A stretch of 64,000 bases of DNA from Paenochrobactrum glaciei (lineage in GTDB: Bacteria > Pseudomonadota > Alphaproteobacteria > Rhizobiales > Rhizobiaceae): NCBI RefSeq assembly GCF_039522165.1, contig NZ_BAAADE010000001.1, forward strand, positions 868,001-932,000. The letters run 5' to 3'. Numbering within the stretch: the first letter of the stretch is position 1; each line of letters opens with the position of its first letter. A program made the translations under genes and the position numbers. Positions 1 through 9,940 of this stretch are shown here, piece after piece. The notes beneath the pieces are model-generated. The model was not told the origin of the DNA. It saw nothing but the letters and a program-made list of their open reading frames with translations, and did no database searches.

Positions 1-1680
1 GCGATCCGCGGCATTGGCAATTTTTGTTTCCAGTTCCGCCAGTTCTGTGGTGGTAAAACGCATGGCATTGGCCATCGTCTGACGGTGGATGAAGCGTGCC
101 TTTGCTTCATCACTGTCAGTCATCACACCAGCATTATTGGCGGTGACTTCGATGAAATAACCAAGCACATTATTATGCTTGATTTTGAGCGTTTTAATGC
201 CGGTTTCATCAATATAATTTTGCTGCAATCCGGCGATCACACGACGTGACTGGTCACGAAGACCGCGCATTTCATCAAGCTCCGCATGATAATTTGCCCG
301 CACAAAACCGCCGTCACGCTTCAAAAGCGGCAGTTCATCCGCCAAAGCATTGTCCAGATGATCACGCAGTGTCTGCGGTATATTGCCAAGTGCATGCAGC
401 GCTGTTTTTAACTCTGCCGGCAAATCCTTATCTCTGAGCACATCGCAAATAGCACGCGCGGCCTCAAAACCACGCTGAAGAGCGCCCATATCGCGCGGGC
501 CACCACGCCCGACTGCCAGACGAGATAAAGCACGAGGCATATCCGGCACACCTTTCAGCTCAAGGCGCAAGGCATCGCTTAAAACCGGCTCATTGAGAAA
601 ATAAGATACCGCATCAAGGCGCGCATGAATGGCCTGCGAAGAGGTTAACGGAGCGGTTAACCGCTCGGCCAGCAAACGGCTGCCACCACCTGTTATGGTG
701 CGGTCGATTGCTTTGAGCAAACTGCCATCCCGTTGACCGGAAAGGGTGCGCACCATTTCCAGATTAGCACGCGTTGCCGGATCAATGAAAAGGGTTGAGC
801 CTTCCTGCTCGCGCTCCGGTCGCATCAATGGCGGACGTTCGGAAATCTGCGTTTTCTCGATATAGGCAATTGCGCCGGAAATCGCCGACAATTCGGAGCG
901 CGAAAACTGGCCGAAACCATCCAGTGTCGCTACATCATAATAACGCTGGATGCGTGATTGTGCAGCGGCACTATCAAACAAAATTGCTGGTTGCGGAATA
1001 ACTGAGCGCCCGATCTGATCAAAGACAGGGCGCAGTTCCGGATCATGAAAAACCGGCTCCGCTACAATCAGCTCGCGCGGATCAACGCGCATAATATCGG
1101 CAAACATCCGCTCCGGCGAACTTTCCGTCACACGGAATGTGCCGGTGGAAATATCAATCCATGCCAGCGCCAGCACATTGTCAGCTTCGCCTTTAACGCG
1201 GCCTAAGGTCATCAGGAAGTTGGCCTCTGAAGGATCAAGCAGCTTTTCTTCTGTCAAAGTGCCCGGTGTCACAAGGCGCACCACATCGCGCTTGACCACA
1301 GATTTGGAGCCGCGTTTTTTCGCCTCTGCCGGATCTTCCACCTGTTCGCAAACAGCGACGCGGTAGCCTTTGGCGATCAGCTTTTGCAAATAATCATCAG
1401 CAGCATGAAACGGCACACCGCACATCGGGATTTCATCGCCCAGATGTTTGCCACGCTTGGTCAACGTAATGCCTAGCGCTTTGGACGCTTCGACTGCATC
1501 TTGGAAAAACAGCTCGTAGAAATCGCCCATCCGGTAAAAAAGTAGCGAATCAACATTCGCAGCTTTAATCTCGATATATTGCTCCATCATCGGCGTGAGT
1601 CGCACCGGCGCCTCATGCTGGACTTCAGTTTCAGTGGATGAAGCGGAAATATCGTTGATAATCTCTGGTTGGTTCGTCAA
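1..1680 (-). CDS. mutS: DNA mismatch repair protein MutS (N-terminal 560 codons; 3' end outside window)
   Basis: MutS recognises base mismatches and small loops and starts mismatch repair with MutL. The reverse strand reads open from the window edge to a TTG start. The N-terminal part contains the mismatch-recognition signature MMEQYIEIKAA followed by LLFYRMGDFYELFF, with the Phe-x-Glu type mismatch-binding segment of the family, then MCGVPFHAADDYLQKLI-like sequence and the connector and lever domains. The window ends after FTTTELAELETKIANAADR, so the Walker ATPase domain lies outside. The TTG start at 1680 is chosen because GGAG lies about seven bases upstream and the open frame runs on to it. 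The first in-frame ATG (1590) would remove a 30-residue acidic leader that I recall relatives also having in some form. It is divergent from maeB across about 170 bases. Identity is clear; only the start is uncertain. Confidence 0.93.
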   Translation of the reverse strand, partial: MTNQPEIINDISASSTETEVQHEAPVRLTPMMEQYIEIKAANVDSLLFYRMGDFYELFFQDAVEASKALGITLTKRGKHLGDEIPMCGVPFHAADDYLQKLIAKGYRVAVCEQVEDPAEAKKRGSKSVVKRDVVRLVTPGTLTEEKLLDPSEANFLMTLGRVKGEADNVLALAWIDISTGTFRVTESSPERMFADIMRVDPRELIVAEPVFHDPELRPVFDQIGRSVIPQPAILFDSAAAQSRIQRYYDVATLDGFGQFSRSELSAISGAIAYIEKTQISERPPLMRPEREQEGSTLFIDPATRANLEMVRTLSGQRDGSLLKAIDRTITGGGSRLLAERLTAPLTSSQAIHARLDAVSYFLNEPVLSDALRLELKGVPDMPRALSRLAVGRGGPRDMGALQRGFEAARAICDVLRDKDLPAELKTALHALGNIPQTLRDHLDNALADELPLLKRDGGFVRANYHAELDEMRGLRDQSRRVIAGLQQNYIDETGIKTLKIKHNNVLGYFIEVTANNAGVMTDSDEAKARFIHRQTMANAMRFTTTELAELETKIANAADR

Positions 1681-1852
1681 TCTTCAGCTCCGCCTTCCAT
1701 AAAACACAATTTTGTTACGCATAAACCACTCAAAAACATTGAATCTTGCGTAAACTATAAATTTCATCACAATATCTATTCCCGAAATGATATTTACGCA
1801 CCACCCAACACAGAATACCTAGAATTCTCCACAGATGATAACCGGAGTTGAC

Positions 1853-4150
1853 ATGTCAGCCTCAGAAAAAAACAATAACAAAACCCCGACTGCCGCACAG
1901 GCTGCCAGTGATAAAGAAGCGCTCGATTTCCATTCGATGGGGCGCCCCGGTAAGTTAGAAATCGTTCCGACCAAGCCTATGACCACCCAGCGTGACCTGT
2001 CACTGGCTTATTCTCCGGGCGTTGCTGTTCCGGTAAAAGCCATTGCTGAAAATCCGGCCAGTGCTTACGATTACACCGCCAAAGGCAATCTCGTTGCCGT
2101 TATTTCCAATGGTACAGCTATTTTGGGTCTTGGCAACCTTGGTGCGCTGGCTTCCAAGCCGGTGATGGAAGGTAAGTCAGTCCTGTTCAAACGCTTTGCT
2201 GATGTTGATTCCATTGATCTGGAAGTTGACACCACCGACATTGACGCTTTCATCAATGCTGTGCGCTATTTGGGCCCGTCTTTCGGCGGCATCAATCTGG
2301 AAGATATCAAAGCGCCGGATTGTTTCATTATCGAGCAGCGCCTGCGCGAAATGATGGACATTCCGGTGTTCCATGATGACCAGCACGGCACCGCAATTAT
2401 TTCAGCTGCCGGTCTCATCAATGCGCTGCATCTGACCGGCCGCGATATGAAAAAAACCAAGCTTGTCTGTAATGGTGCAGGCTCTGCCGGTATCGCCTGT
2501 ATCGAACTGATCAAAGCCATGGGCTTTGCCTCTGAAAACGTCATCCTTTGCGACACCAAGGGTGTTGTTTATCAGGGGCGTGAAGAAGGCATGAACCAGT
2601 GGAAATCAGCCCATGCCGTCAAAACCGACAAGCGCACACTGGCCGATGCCATGGATGGCGCAGACGTTTTCTTCGGCCTTTCGGCCAAGGGCGCACTAAC
2701 CGATGAAATGGTTGCCTCAATGGCTGCCAACCCGATCATTTTTGCCATGGCAAACCCTGATCCGGAAGTCACCCCTGAAGATGTTGCGAAAATTCGCGAT
2801 GATGCAATTGTTGCAACCGGTCGTTCTGATTATCCAAATCAGGTCAACAACGTGCTGGGCTTCCCTTATATCTTCCGCGGTGCGCTGGATGTGCGTGCAA
2901 CCACCATCAACGAAGAAATGAAAATCGCTGCCGCAAATGCACTGGCACTGCTTGCCCGTGAAGATGTGCCGGATGATGTTGTGGCCGCCTATCAGGGCAA
3001 CCGCCCGCGCTTTGGCCGCAATTATATCATTCCGGTGCCGTTTGATCCGCGTTTGCTGGCTTCTGTTTCAGTGGCTGTTGCCAAAGCTGCGATGGATACC
3101 GGTGTTGCCGGTCGTGCAATCACCGATCTTGATGCCTATTCACGCGAATTGTCAGCGCGTCGTGATCCGATTGCATCGACATTGCGTGGCATTTATGAGC
3201 GCGTGCGCAGCAAGCCAAAGCGCATTGTTTTTGCCGAAGGTGAAGAAGAGCAGGTCATGCGTGCTGCTGTTTCCTTCGTTAATCAAGAGCTTGGCACTGC
3301 CATTCTGGTTGGCCGTGAAGACCGTATCCGCGCGACCGCAGAAGCCGCCGGTGTTGATCTGGGTAAGCCGAACATTGAAATCATCAATGCGCGTCTTTCC
3401 AGCCGCAACACGGCTTATGCTGATTATCTTTATCAAAAGTTGCAGCGTCAGGGCTTCTTGTTCCGTGATTGCCACCGCCTGATCAACAATGACCGCAACC
3501 ATTTTGCAGCCTGCATGGTTGCCCTTGGTGATGCGGACGGCATGGTCACCGGTATCACCCGTAATTACGCCACCGGCCTTGAAGATGTGCGCCGCGTGAT
3601 CGACAGCAAGCCAGGCCACCGCGTGGTTGGTGTTTCTATCGCCATCTGCCGCGACCGCACTGTCTTTATCGCAGATACAGCCGTTCATGAATCACCATCT
3701 GCCGAAGAACTGGCTGATATTGCTGTCGAAGCAGCCGGTATGGCACGTCGCATGGGCTACACCCCGCGCGTTGCTCTTACCGCTTATTCCACCTTCGGCC
3801 ATATGGGCGGCGAACGTTCGGCAACCATTCAGGAAGCTGTCCGCATTTTGGAAAAACGCCATGTGGACTTCGAATTTGATGGCGAAATGAGTGCAGAAGT
3901 AGCGCTCAACGGCAAGCTGATGGCGCAATATCCGTTCATCCGCCTTTCCGGCCCTGCCAATGTGCTGATCACACCAGATCATCACTCAGCAACCATTGCA
4001 GCCGATATGCTGCAAGAACTGGGCGGCGCAACGGTGATTGGCCCTCTCTTGGTTGGCCTTGATAAGCCTGCCCAGATTGTCAGTCTCGGTGCGAAAGATA
4101 CCGACATCGTCAATATGGCAGCAATCACTGCCTATAATGCTTCCAACTAA
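1853..4150 (+). CDS. maeB: NADP-dependent malic enzyme with C-terminal phosphotransacetylase-like domain
   Basis: Malic enzyme decarboxylates malate to pyruvate with reduction of NAD(P), linking the TCA cycle to pyruvate and NADPH supply in the cytoplasm. The 765-residue protein has the family's usual two-part design. Residues 1 to about 430 form the malic enzyme, with the early block MTTQRDLSLAYSPGVAVP, the metal-site segment HDDQHGTA and the nucleotide-binding NGAGSAGIA. Residues from about 440 onwards form a phosphotransacetylase-like domain (KRIVFAEGEEEQVMRAA, later GPANVLITPDHHSA) that in this family is regulatory, binding acetyl-CoA, rather than catalytic. The start at 1853 is preferred over an ATG at 1835 because CCGGAG sits just upstream of it. 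The gene ends at a strong hairpin and looks monocistronic. Whether it prefers NAD (Dme) or NADP (Tme) cannot be read reliably from the sequence. Confidence 0.93.
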   Translation: MSASEKNNNKTPTAAQAASDKEALDFHSMGRPGKLEIVPTKPMTTQRDLSLAYSPGVAVPVKAIAENPASAYDYTAKGNLVAVISNGTAILGLGNLGALASKPVMEGKSVLFKRFADVDSIDLEVDTTDIDAFINAVRYLGPSFGGINLEDIKAPDCFIIEQRLREMMDIPVFHDDQHGTAIISAAGLINALHLTGRDMKKTKLVCNGAGSAGIACIELIKAMGFASENVILCDTKGVVYQGREEGMNQWKSAHAVKTDKRTLADAMDGADVFFGLSAKGALTDEMVASMAANPIIFAMANPDPEVTPEDVAKIRDDAIVATGRSDYPNQVNNVLGFPYIFRGALDVRATTINEEMKIAAANALALLAREDVPDDVVAAYQGNRPRFGRNYIIPVPFDPRLLASVSVAVAKAAMDTGVAGRAITDLDAYSRELSARRDPIASTLRGIYERVRSKPKRIVFAEGEEEQVMRAAVSFVNQELGTAILVGREDRIRATAEAAGVDLGKPNIEIINARLSSRNTAYADYLYQKLQRQGFLFRDCHRLINNDRNHFAACMVALGDADGMVTGITRNYATGLEDVRRVIDSKPGHRVVGVSIAICRDRTVFIADTAVHESPSAEELADIAVEAAGMARRMGYTPRVALTAYSTFGHMGGERSATIQEAVRILEKRHVDFEFDGEMSAEVALNGKLMAQYPFIRLSGPANVLITPDHHSATIAADMLQELGGATVIGPLLVGLDKPAQIVSLGAKDTDIVNMAAITAYNASN

Positions 4151-4169
4151 GCAAAGCATCGATTAGATT

Positions 4170-4202
4170 AAACGCCGGCCTCACATCGTGGAGCCGGCGT
4201 TT
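4170..4202 (+). terminator. Hairpin terminator after maeB
   Basis: A perfect 10-bp stem (AAACGCCGGC paired with GCCGGCGTTT) with a 13-base loop lies 20 bases after the maeB stop. The 3' arm ends in TTT and continues into a mixed AT-rich stretch, so the U tract is short. It separates maeB from glnD. Confidence 0.65.
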
Positions 4203-4238
4203 AAGATTCTTTATTGATGTGCAATATGAGGCAGTCTC

Positions 4239-7010
4239 TTGAAAATACTCCAGACGATTGACGAAGAAGCCTTTATTGCAAAATTCAATCTGCTGGCTGA
4301 AAGCCAACTTCCTGCCCACGAATTACGCCGTGATATTTTATGTCTGCTGAAAGAAACGCGCCAGCAAGGCTTAGAAGCGGCTGAAAAAATGCTCGCCCAA
4401 GATGGCGGCGGCACTTTATGCGCCAGACGTATTTCCCATTTGATGGATGTCCTCATCCATGCGCTTTATAATTTTGTCACCACCCGCATCTATCCGGTCA
4501 ATAATCCGTCCATGGCGGAAACCATGGCTATTGTCGCGGTGGGTGGCTATGGCCGCGGTGGTTTAGCACCCGGCTCCGACATCGATTTATTATTTTTGCT
4601 CCCCTATAAACAGACGCCTTGGGGCGAGCAGGTGGTGGAATATATCCTCTATATGCTGTGGGATATGAAACTGAAAGTTGGCCACGCCACCCGCAATATT
4701 GATGATACAATCCGGCTGTCGCTGGAAGATATGACCATCCGCACTTCGGTGCTGGAAAATCGCTTATTGATTGGTGATCTCTCTCTTTTTGAGCAGTTGC
4801 AAAGCCGTTTTGAAAACGAAGTTGTGGCCGGAACAGGCCCTGAATTTATTGCCGCCAAGCTGCATGAGCGTGATCTGCGCCACCAAAAATCCGGCGTCAC
4901 GCGCTACCTCGTCGAGCCCAATGTCAAGGAAAGCAAAGGCGGACAGCGCGACCTGCAAACCCTCTTCTGGATTGCGCGTTATTTCTACGGCATCCGCAGC
5001 AGCGAGGGGCTGGTCAAGCTTGGTGTTTTATCGCGTGCCGAACATCGCTTGTTTAACAAAGCCAAAGATTTTCTTTGGGCAGTGCGCTGTCATATGCATT
5101 TTCTCACCAACCGCGCCACTGAGCGCCTGTCTTTCGAGTTGCAACCCGACATTGCCGAACGGCTTGGCTATACCGCGCATCCGGGGCAAAATGCTGTTGA
5201 GCGCTTCATGAAGCACTATTTTTTGGTAGCCAAAGATGTCGGTGATTTAACCCGCATCATCTGTGCTGCTTTGGAAGAGCAGCAAGTGAAAAATGTGCCC
5301 GGCTATAACCAGATTTATATCAGCAGCGAACCGCATAAGCGCAAGCTCAGCCGCGGCAGTGATTTTGTCGATGAAAACCACCGTATCAATATTGCCCGTG
5401 ATACGGTTTTTCAGGAAAATCCGGTCAATATCATCCGCCTGTTTCATCTGGCCGATAAACATGGGCTGGCACTGCATCCTGTCGCCATGCAGCAGGTTTC
5501 GCGTTCATTAAAGCTCATCAAAACCGATTTGCGTGAAAATCCGGAAGCCAACAAATTATTTCTGGAAATAGTCACTTCCCCGCGTGATCCGGCATTGATT
5601 TTACGCCGCATGAACGAAACCGGCGTGCTGGGCAAATTCATTCCTGATTTTGGCCGTATCGTCGCGATGATGCAGTTCAACATGTATCACCATTATACGG
5701 TGGATGAGCATCTCTTACGCTCCATCAAAGTATTGTCGGAAATCGAACACGGCACTTTGGAGGAAGAACACCCGCTTTCCAACGAGCTGATGGCATCACT
5801 GAAAACCGCGCGCAATATTCTTTATGTCGCGCTTTTCTTACATGATATCGCTAAAGGCCGCCCCGAGGCACACTCAGTGGCCGGAGCACGCATTGCCCGC
5901 AAGCTTTGTCCGCGCTTTGGCTTGACGGCTTCCGAAACAGATACGGTTGCATGGTTGATCGAACAACATCTGACCATGAGTAAAATTGCCCAGTCGCGTG
6001 ATCTCAACGACCGCAAAACCATTCAGGATTTTGCAGACATTGTGCAAACCAAAGACCGTCTGAAGCTTCTGCTTATCCTCACTGTTTGCGACATTAAAGC
6101 CGTTGGCCCCGGTGTCTGGAACGGCTGGAAAGGCCAATTGCTGCGCACCCTCTATTATGAGACCGAGCTGGTTTTAACCGGTGGTTTTTCCGAGGCCTCA
6201 CGCACCGAGCGCGGCGAAAAAGCCCGACAATTGCTTGCACAAAGTTTGGAAAACTGGCCGGAAGAGGCCGTCAACGCCTATATTCCGCTTCTTTATACCA
6301 ATTATTTGCTGACTGTGCCTTTGGAAGATCAGATCCGGCATGCCAATTTTATCAGACAGGCCGACACACAAAAGCGCACTGTTGCAACGCTTGCACAACC
6401 GCATCGCTTTGAAGCCGTCACTGAAATCACGGTTTTAGCACCGGACTCGCCCCGCCTTCTCACCGTCATCACCGGTGCCTGTGCGGCAGCAGGTGCGAAT
6501 ATCGTTGATGCGCAGATTTTCACCACCCGTGATGAGCGCGCTTTGGACACGATTTTGATCAGCCGCGCTTTTGAGCTTGATGAAGATGAACGCCGCCGCG
6601 CCGAGCGCGTTGGCCAGCTGATTGAGGACGCATTGGCGGGCATTGCCCATCTGCCTGATGTGATGGCAAAGAAAATCAAGCCAAAGCGCACGCCCAAAAC
6701 ATTCCGTATTGAGCCGCGCGTGGTGATCAATAACAGTCTTTCGAATAAATTTACTGTTTTGGAAGTAAAAGGGCTCGACCGCCCCGGCCTGTTATGGGAA
6801 TTAACCGGTGTGATTTCCGATCTGTCACTCAATATTGCATCCGCCCATATCACCACCTACGGTGAAAAGGTTGTTGATACATTTTATGTGACAGATTTAA
6901 GCGGCGAAAAAATCGCTTCAACGACCAAACAAAATAATATTAAACGCAAACTTCTCACCCTTTTGAATGACGAGACAGCGGCCAAAACAACCGCACAAAC
7001 GGGTAACTGA
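4239..7010 (+). CDS. glnD: Bifunctional PII uridylyltransferase/uridylyl-removing enzyme GlnD
   Basis: GlnD senses glutamine and uridylylates or deuridylylates the PII proteins, setting nitrogen assimilation. The 923-residue protein shows the nucleotidyltransferase block GGYGRGGLAPGSDIDLLFL near residue 100, the conserved YLVEPNVKESKGGQRDLQT, an HD domain (YVALFLHDIAKGRPEAH near 530) for removal of UMP, and two C-terminal ACT domains (EITVLAPDSPRLLTVITGA and KFTVLEVKGLDRPGLLWEL) that bind glutamine. The start is a TTG with GAGG upstream; no better ATG is in frame, and the first residues are unlike what I recall for relatives, so the exact start is open. murJ follows after 14 bases, so the two are probably cotranscribed. 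All catalytic motifs are intact. Confidence 0.94.
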   Translation: MKILQTIDEEAFIAKFNLLAESQLPAHELRRDILCLLKETRQQGLEAAEKMLAQDGGGTLCARRISHLMDVLIHALYNFVTTRIYPVNNPSMAETMAIVAVGGYGRGGLAPGSDIDLLFLLPYKQTPWGEQVVEYILYMLWDMKLKVGHATRNIDDTIRLSLEDMTIRTSVLENRLLIGDLSLFEQLQSRFENEVVAGTGPEFIAAKLHERDLRHQKSGVTRYLVEPNVKESKGGQRDLQTLFWIARYFYGIRSSEGLVKLGVLSRAEHRLFNKAKDFLWAVRCHMHFLTNRATERLSFELQPDIAERLGYTAHPGQNAVERFMKHYFLVAKDVGDLTRIICAALEEQQVKNVPGYNQIYISSEPHKRKLSRGSDFVDENHRINIARDTVFQENPVNIIRLFHLADKHGLALHPVAMQQVSRSLKLIKTDLRENPEANKLFLEIVTSPRDPALILRRMNETGVLGKFIPDFGRIVAMMQFNMYHHYTVDEHLLRSIKVLSEIEHGTLEEEHPLSNELMASLKTARNILYVALFLHDIAKGRPEAHSVAGARIARKLCPRFGLTASETDTVAWLIEQHLTMSKIAQSRDLNDRKTIQDFADIVQTKDRLKLLLILTVCDIKAVGPGVWNGWKGQLLRTLYYETELVLTGGFSEASRTERGEKARQLLAQSLENWPEEAVNAYIPLLYTNYLLTVPLEDQIRHANFIRQADTQKRTVATLAQPHRFEAVTEITVLAPDSPRLLTVITGACAAAGANIVDAQIFTTRDERALDTILISRAFELDEDERRRAERVGQLIEDALAGIAHLPDVMAKKIKPKRTPKTFRIEPRVVINNSLSNKFTVLEVKGLDRPGLLWELTGVISDLSLNIASAHITTYGEKVVDTFYVTDLSGEKIASTTKQNNIKRKLLTLLNDETAAKTTAQTGN

Positions 7011-7024
7011 CAGGCATTGATCCT

Positions 7025-8596
7025 ATGAGCTTGGTTAAAAAATTCGCGACCGTCGCCTCGGGCACTTTGATGAGCCGTATTTTCGGCTTCACCCGTGAAA
7101 TGATGATGGCCGCAGCGCTCGGTACCGGCCCTGTTGCGGATGCGTTTAATGCCGCCTTTCGGTTTCCCAACACCTTCCGTCGTCTTTTTGCCGAAGGTGC
7201 GCTTAACACCGCCTTCGTGCCGCTCTTTTCCAAAGAGATTGAAAAAAACGGCATGGAAGGCGCTCGTAAATTTTCCGAAGAAGTTTTTGGCGTTCTGTTC
7301 ACGATTTTGCTGGTGCTGACCATCGCCATGGAGCTTTCCATGCCGTTTTTGGTGCGCACCGTCATCGCACCGGGCTTTGTTGATGATCCGGTCAAATATG
7401 AGCATACAGTACGTCTGGCAGTTATCATGTTTCCTTATCTGGCCTGTATGTCGCTGGCGGCGATGATGGGCGGGATGCTCAACACTTTGCATCGCTTTTT
7501 TGCCGCCGCCATTGCACCGGTTTTCCTCAACATCATCCTCATTGCCGTGCTGGTCTGGGCATGGTGGCAGGGTTATGATGCGCTTGATATCGGCCTTGGT
7601 CTTTCATGGGGCGTGATGGCAGCTGGTTTGGTTCAGCTGGCAATCGTCTGGGGCGCAGTGCGCAATGCAGGCATTAAAATCGGCTTCCGCTTTCCAAAAC
7701 TCACCCCCAATGTGCGCCGCCTGTTGGTGCTGGCTCTGCCTGCTGCTATCACCGGCGGCATCACGCAGATTAACCTTTTAATCAACACCAATATTGCCTC
7801 GTCGCAAGATGGCGCGGTTTCGTCTTTGGTTTATGCCGACCGTATCTCACAATTGCCGCTTGGCGTGGTGGGGATTGCGGTTGCCACTGTTTTACTGCCC
7901 GAATTGTCGCGCGCTTTACAAAGCGGCAATGACAAGGAAGCAGGAAACTTACAAAACCGCTCGGTTGAATTCACGCTGTTTTTAACCCTGCCAGCGGCTG
8001 CTGCTTTGCTGGTTTTTGCCACACCAATCGTGCGCCTGCTGTTTGAACGCGGACAATTCAGTGCTGACTCCACACTTATTGTTGCTCATATTCTCGCCAT
8101 TTACGGCGTTGGCTTGCCGGCCTTTGTGTTGATCAAAGCCTTTTTGCCCGGCTTTTTTGCCCGTGAAGATACCCGCACACCGATGATTTTTGCCGGTATT
8201 GCAGTTGTGATCAATGTATCGCTCGCCCTCACTTTATTCCCGATCTGGGGTGTCTGGGGCATTGCCACCGCAGAAGTCGTTGCTGGCTGGACAAATGCCA
8301 TTTTACTTTTGAGCCTGCTGATTTATCGCGGCCATTGGGCTTATGATGCACAGCTGATCAGCCGTGTACCGCGCCTTATTTTGTCAGCAGCCATCATGGC
8401 CGCCATGCTTTATTTCGGCGCAGATTATCTGTCTGATTATCTGCAAAAAAGTGCGGGTTTCGGTGTGCAGGCTTTAACCGTTGGTCTTTTGGTTGTCTGC
8501 GCCATGATTACCTATTTCGGCGCAGCTTTTGCCACCGGTGGCGCAAGCCTTTCAATGCTTCGCAGCAATATGCGAAAGAAATCAAAAGCTGCATAA
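7025..8596 (+). CDS. murJ: Lipid II flippase MurJ (MviN)
   Basis: MurJ moves lipid-linked peptidoglycan precursor across the inner membrane. The 523-residue protein starts MSLVKKFATVASGTLMSRI and continues with the family block GFTREMMMAAALGTGPVADAF, followed by FRRLFAEGALNTAFVPLFS, which carries the conserved arginine-rich loop and the central charged residues. Around fourteen hydrophobic segments are spread to the C terminus, which ends in a short basic tail (MRKKSKAA). Length matches the family (about 510-530). It lies 14 bases after glnD, an arrangement I recall from other Rhizobiales, so it is probably expressed from the glnD transcript. Confidence 0.94.
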   Translation: MSLVKKFATVASGTLMSRIFGFTREMMMAAALGTGPVADAFNAAFRFPNTFRRLFAEGALNTAFVPLFSKEIEKNGMEGARKFSEEVFGVLFTILLVLTIAMELSMPFLVRTVIAPGFVDDPVKYEHTVRLAVIMFPYLACMSLAAMMGGMLNTLHRFFAAAIAPVFLNIILIAVLVWAWWQGYDALDIGLGLSWGVMAAGLVQLAIVWGAVRNAGIKIGFRFPKLTPNVRRLLVLALPAAITGGITQINLLINTNIASSQDGAVSSLVYADRISQLPLGVVGIAVATVLLPELSRALQSGNDKEAGNLQNRSVEFTLFLTLPAAAALLVFATPIVRLLFERGQFSADSTLIVAHILAIYGVGLPAFVLIKAFLPGFFAREDTRTPMIFAGIAVVINVSLALTLFPIWGVWGIATAEVVAGWTNAILLLSLLIYRGHWAYDAQLISRVPRLILSAAIMAAMLYFGADYLSDYLQKSAGFGVQALTVGLLVVCAMITYFGAAFATGGASLSMLRSNMRKKSKAA

Positions 8597-8623
8597 ATAT
8601 AAAAATAGCTTGCTTGGTTCTTC

Positions 8624-8657
8624 ACGCTCTGGCACGAGTGCTCGTGTTGAAGAGCGT
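8624..8657. repeat. Nested inverted repeat between murJ and trpS
   Basis: ACGCTCT at 8624 pairs with AGAGCGT ending at 8657, and inside it CACGAG pairs with CTCGTG around a two-base loop. The two arms together give 13 bp, with a 2-base and a 4-base internal mismatch. No U tract follows, so it is not a typical terminator. It lies about 120 bases before the trpS start and could be a leader structure or an operator. Confidence 0.4.
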
Positions 8658-8776
8658 CCGCATGCGTCCAAACCACATACGTCGCTCTTAATATAACCAA
8701 GTCAGAGTATGTCTGATCATCAATGTATGAAAACGATACTCGCCCGGCTTTCCAACAGCTTGAGGAAATTACAAAA

Positions 8777-9844
8777 ATGAGTGGCTTTAAAGAACGAATT
8801 TTTTCCGGTGCACAGCCAACCGGTAACCTCCACCTCGGCAACTATCTCGGCGCCATCAAGCGCTGGGTTGAATTGCAGGACGAACATGAGTGCGTCTATT
8901 GCGTCGTGGATATGCATGCCCTGACCGTTTCACCGGATCCGGCAGAACTGTCACAAGCCACCCGCGAGATCACCGCCGCCTATCTGGCTGCTGGTATTGA
9001 TCCGAAGAAGAACATTGTTTTCAACCAGAGCCGTGTCATTCAGCATGCTGAACTGGCTTGGGTTTTCAACTGTATTGCGCGCATCGGCTGGATGAGCCGC
9101 ATGACACAGTTTAAGGATAAAGCCGGTAAAGACCGCGAAAATGCTTCGCTTGGCCTTTTTGCTTATCCGAGCCTGATGGCTGCTGACATCCTGCTTTACC
9201 GTGCCACCCATGTGCCGGTGGGCGATGATCAGAAACAGCATCTGGAACTGACACGCGACATCGCACAAAAGTTCAACAACGACTATTCCGCCCGCATTGC
9301 CGATCTCGGCATTGGTGTGGAAATGGCAGTTGGCGATGAAACTGTGACCGGTTATTTCCCGCTTACTGAGCCGATGATTTCCGGCCCTGCAATGCGTATC
9401 ATGTCGCTGCGTGACGGCACCAAGAAAATGTCGAAATCCGACCCGTCGGATTTGTCACGCATCAACCTGATTGATGATGCTGAAACCATCACCAAAAAAA
9501 TCCGCAAGGCCAAAACTGATGCGGATGCTATTCCATCAGAGCTTGATGGTCTGACAGGCCGCCCGGAAGCTGACAATCTGATCGGCATTTATGCAGCCCT
9601 TTCCGGTGTGTCTAAGCAAGATGTATTGCGCGATTTCGGCGGCAAGCAGTTCTCCGAATTCAAAGCATCACTTGCTGATTTGACGGTCGCGCAGATGTCA
9701 CCGATCACACAGGAAATGCGGAAACTAATCGCAGACCCTGCTTATATCGACAGCGTGCTGAAAGATGGCGGCGAACGTGCCGGTGTGATTGCCGAACAGA
9801 CAATGAAAGATGTTCGCAATATTATCGGCTGGTTGCAGAACTAA
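8777..9844 (+). CDS. trpS: Tryptophanyl-tRNA synthetase
   Basis: Class I aminoacyl-tRNA synthetase that charges tRNA-Trp in the cytoplasm. The 355-residue protein begins MSGFKERIFSGAQPTGNLHLGNYLG; the block around PTGNLHLGN is the HIGH-type ATP motif, and the KMSKS motif is present intact near residue 215 (GTKKMSKSDPSDLSRI). DADAIPSELDG and the later NLIGIYAALSG match bacterial TrpRS. The start at 8777 is chosen over an upstream ATG (8723) because GAGGAAA lies 7-13 bases before it and because homologous proteins begin close to the ATP-binding fold. It has its own 180-base upstream region with a nested inverted repeat. Confidence 0.95.
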   Translation: MSGFKERIFSGAQPTGNLHLGNYLGAIKRWVELQDEHECVYCVVDMHALTVSPDPAELSQATREITAAYLAAGIDPKKNIVFNQSRVIQHAELAWVFNCIARIGWMSRMTQFKDKAGKDRENASLGLFAYPSLMAADILLYRATHVPVGDDQKQHLELTRDIAQKFNNDYSARIADLGIGVEMAVGDETVTGYFPLTEPMISGPAMRIMSLRDGTKKMSKSDPSDLSRINLIDDAETITKKIRKAKTDADAIPSELDGLTGRPEADNLIGIYAALSGVSKQDVLRDFGGKQFSEFKASLADLTVAQMSPITQEMRKLIADPAYIDSVLKDGGERAGVIAEQTMKDVRNIIGWLQN

Positions 9845-9877
9845 GCTTTTTGAATAATCAACTTCAATAATCGTCAG

Positions 9878-9905
9878 GCGCCATGCTGATTTATCATCAT
9901 GGCGC
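9878..9905. repeat. Inverted repeat between trpS and the stress protein gene
   Basis: GCGCCATG (9878-9885) and CATGGCGC (9898-9905) form a perfect 8-bp stem with a 12-base loop, 33 bases after the trpS stop. There is no clear U tract, so a terminator role is possible but weak. The ATG at 9899 lies inside the 3' arm, which argues against it being the start of the following gene. Confidence 0.5.
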
Positions 9906-9940
9906 TTGCAGCAAATGTTCTGAAATGGCAGATTGGTCAA

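Noticed and set aside
8597..8776. T-box leader for trpS
   Set aside because: No T-box sequence or specifier stem is seen, only a nested inverted repeat.
9899..9940. Alternative upstream start for the universal stress protein
   Set aside because: The ATG is inside the arm of a hairpin and has no ribosome binding site; the added residues do not look like the family.
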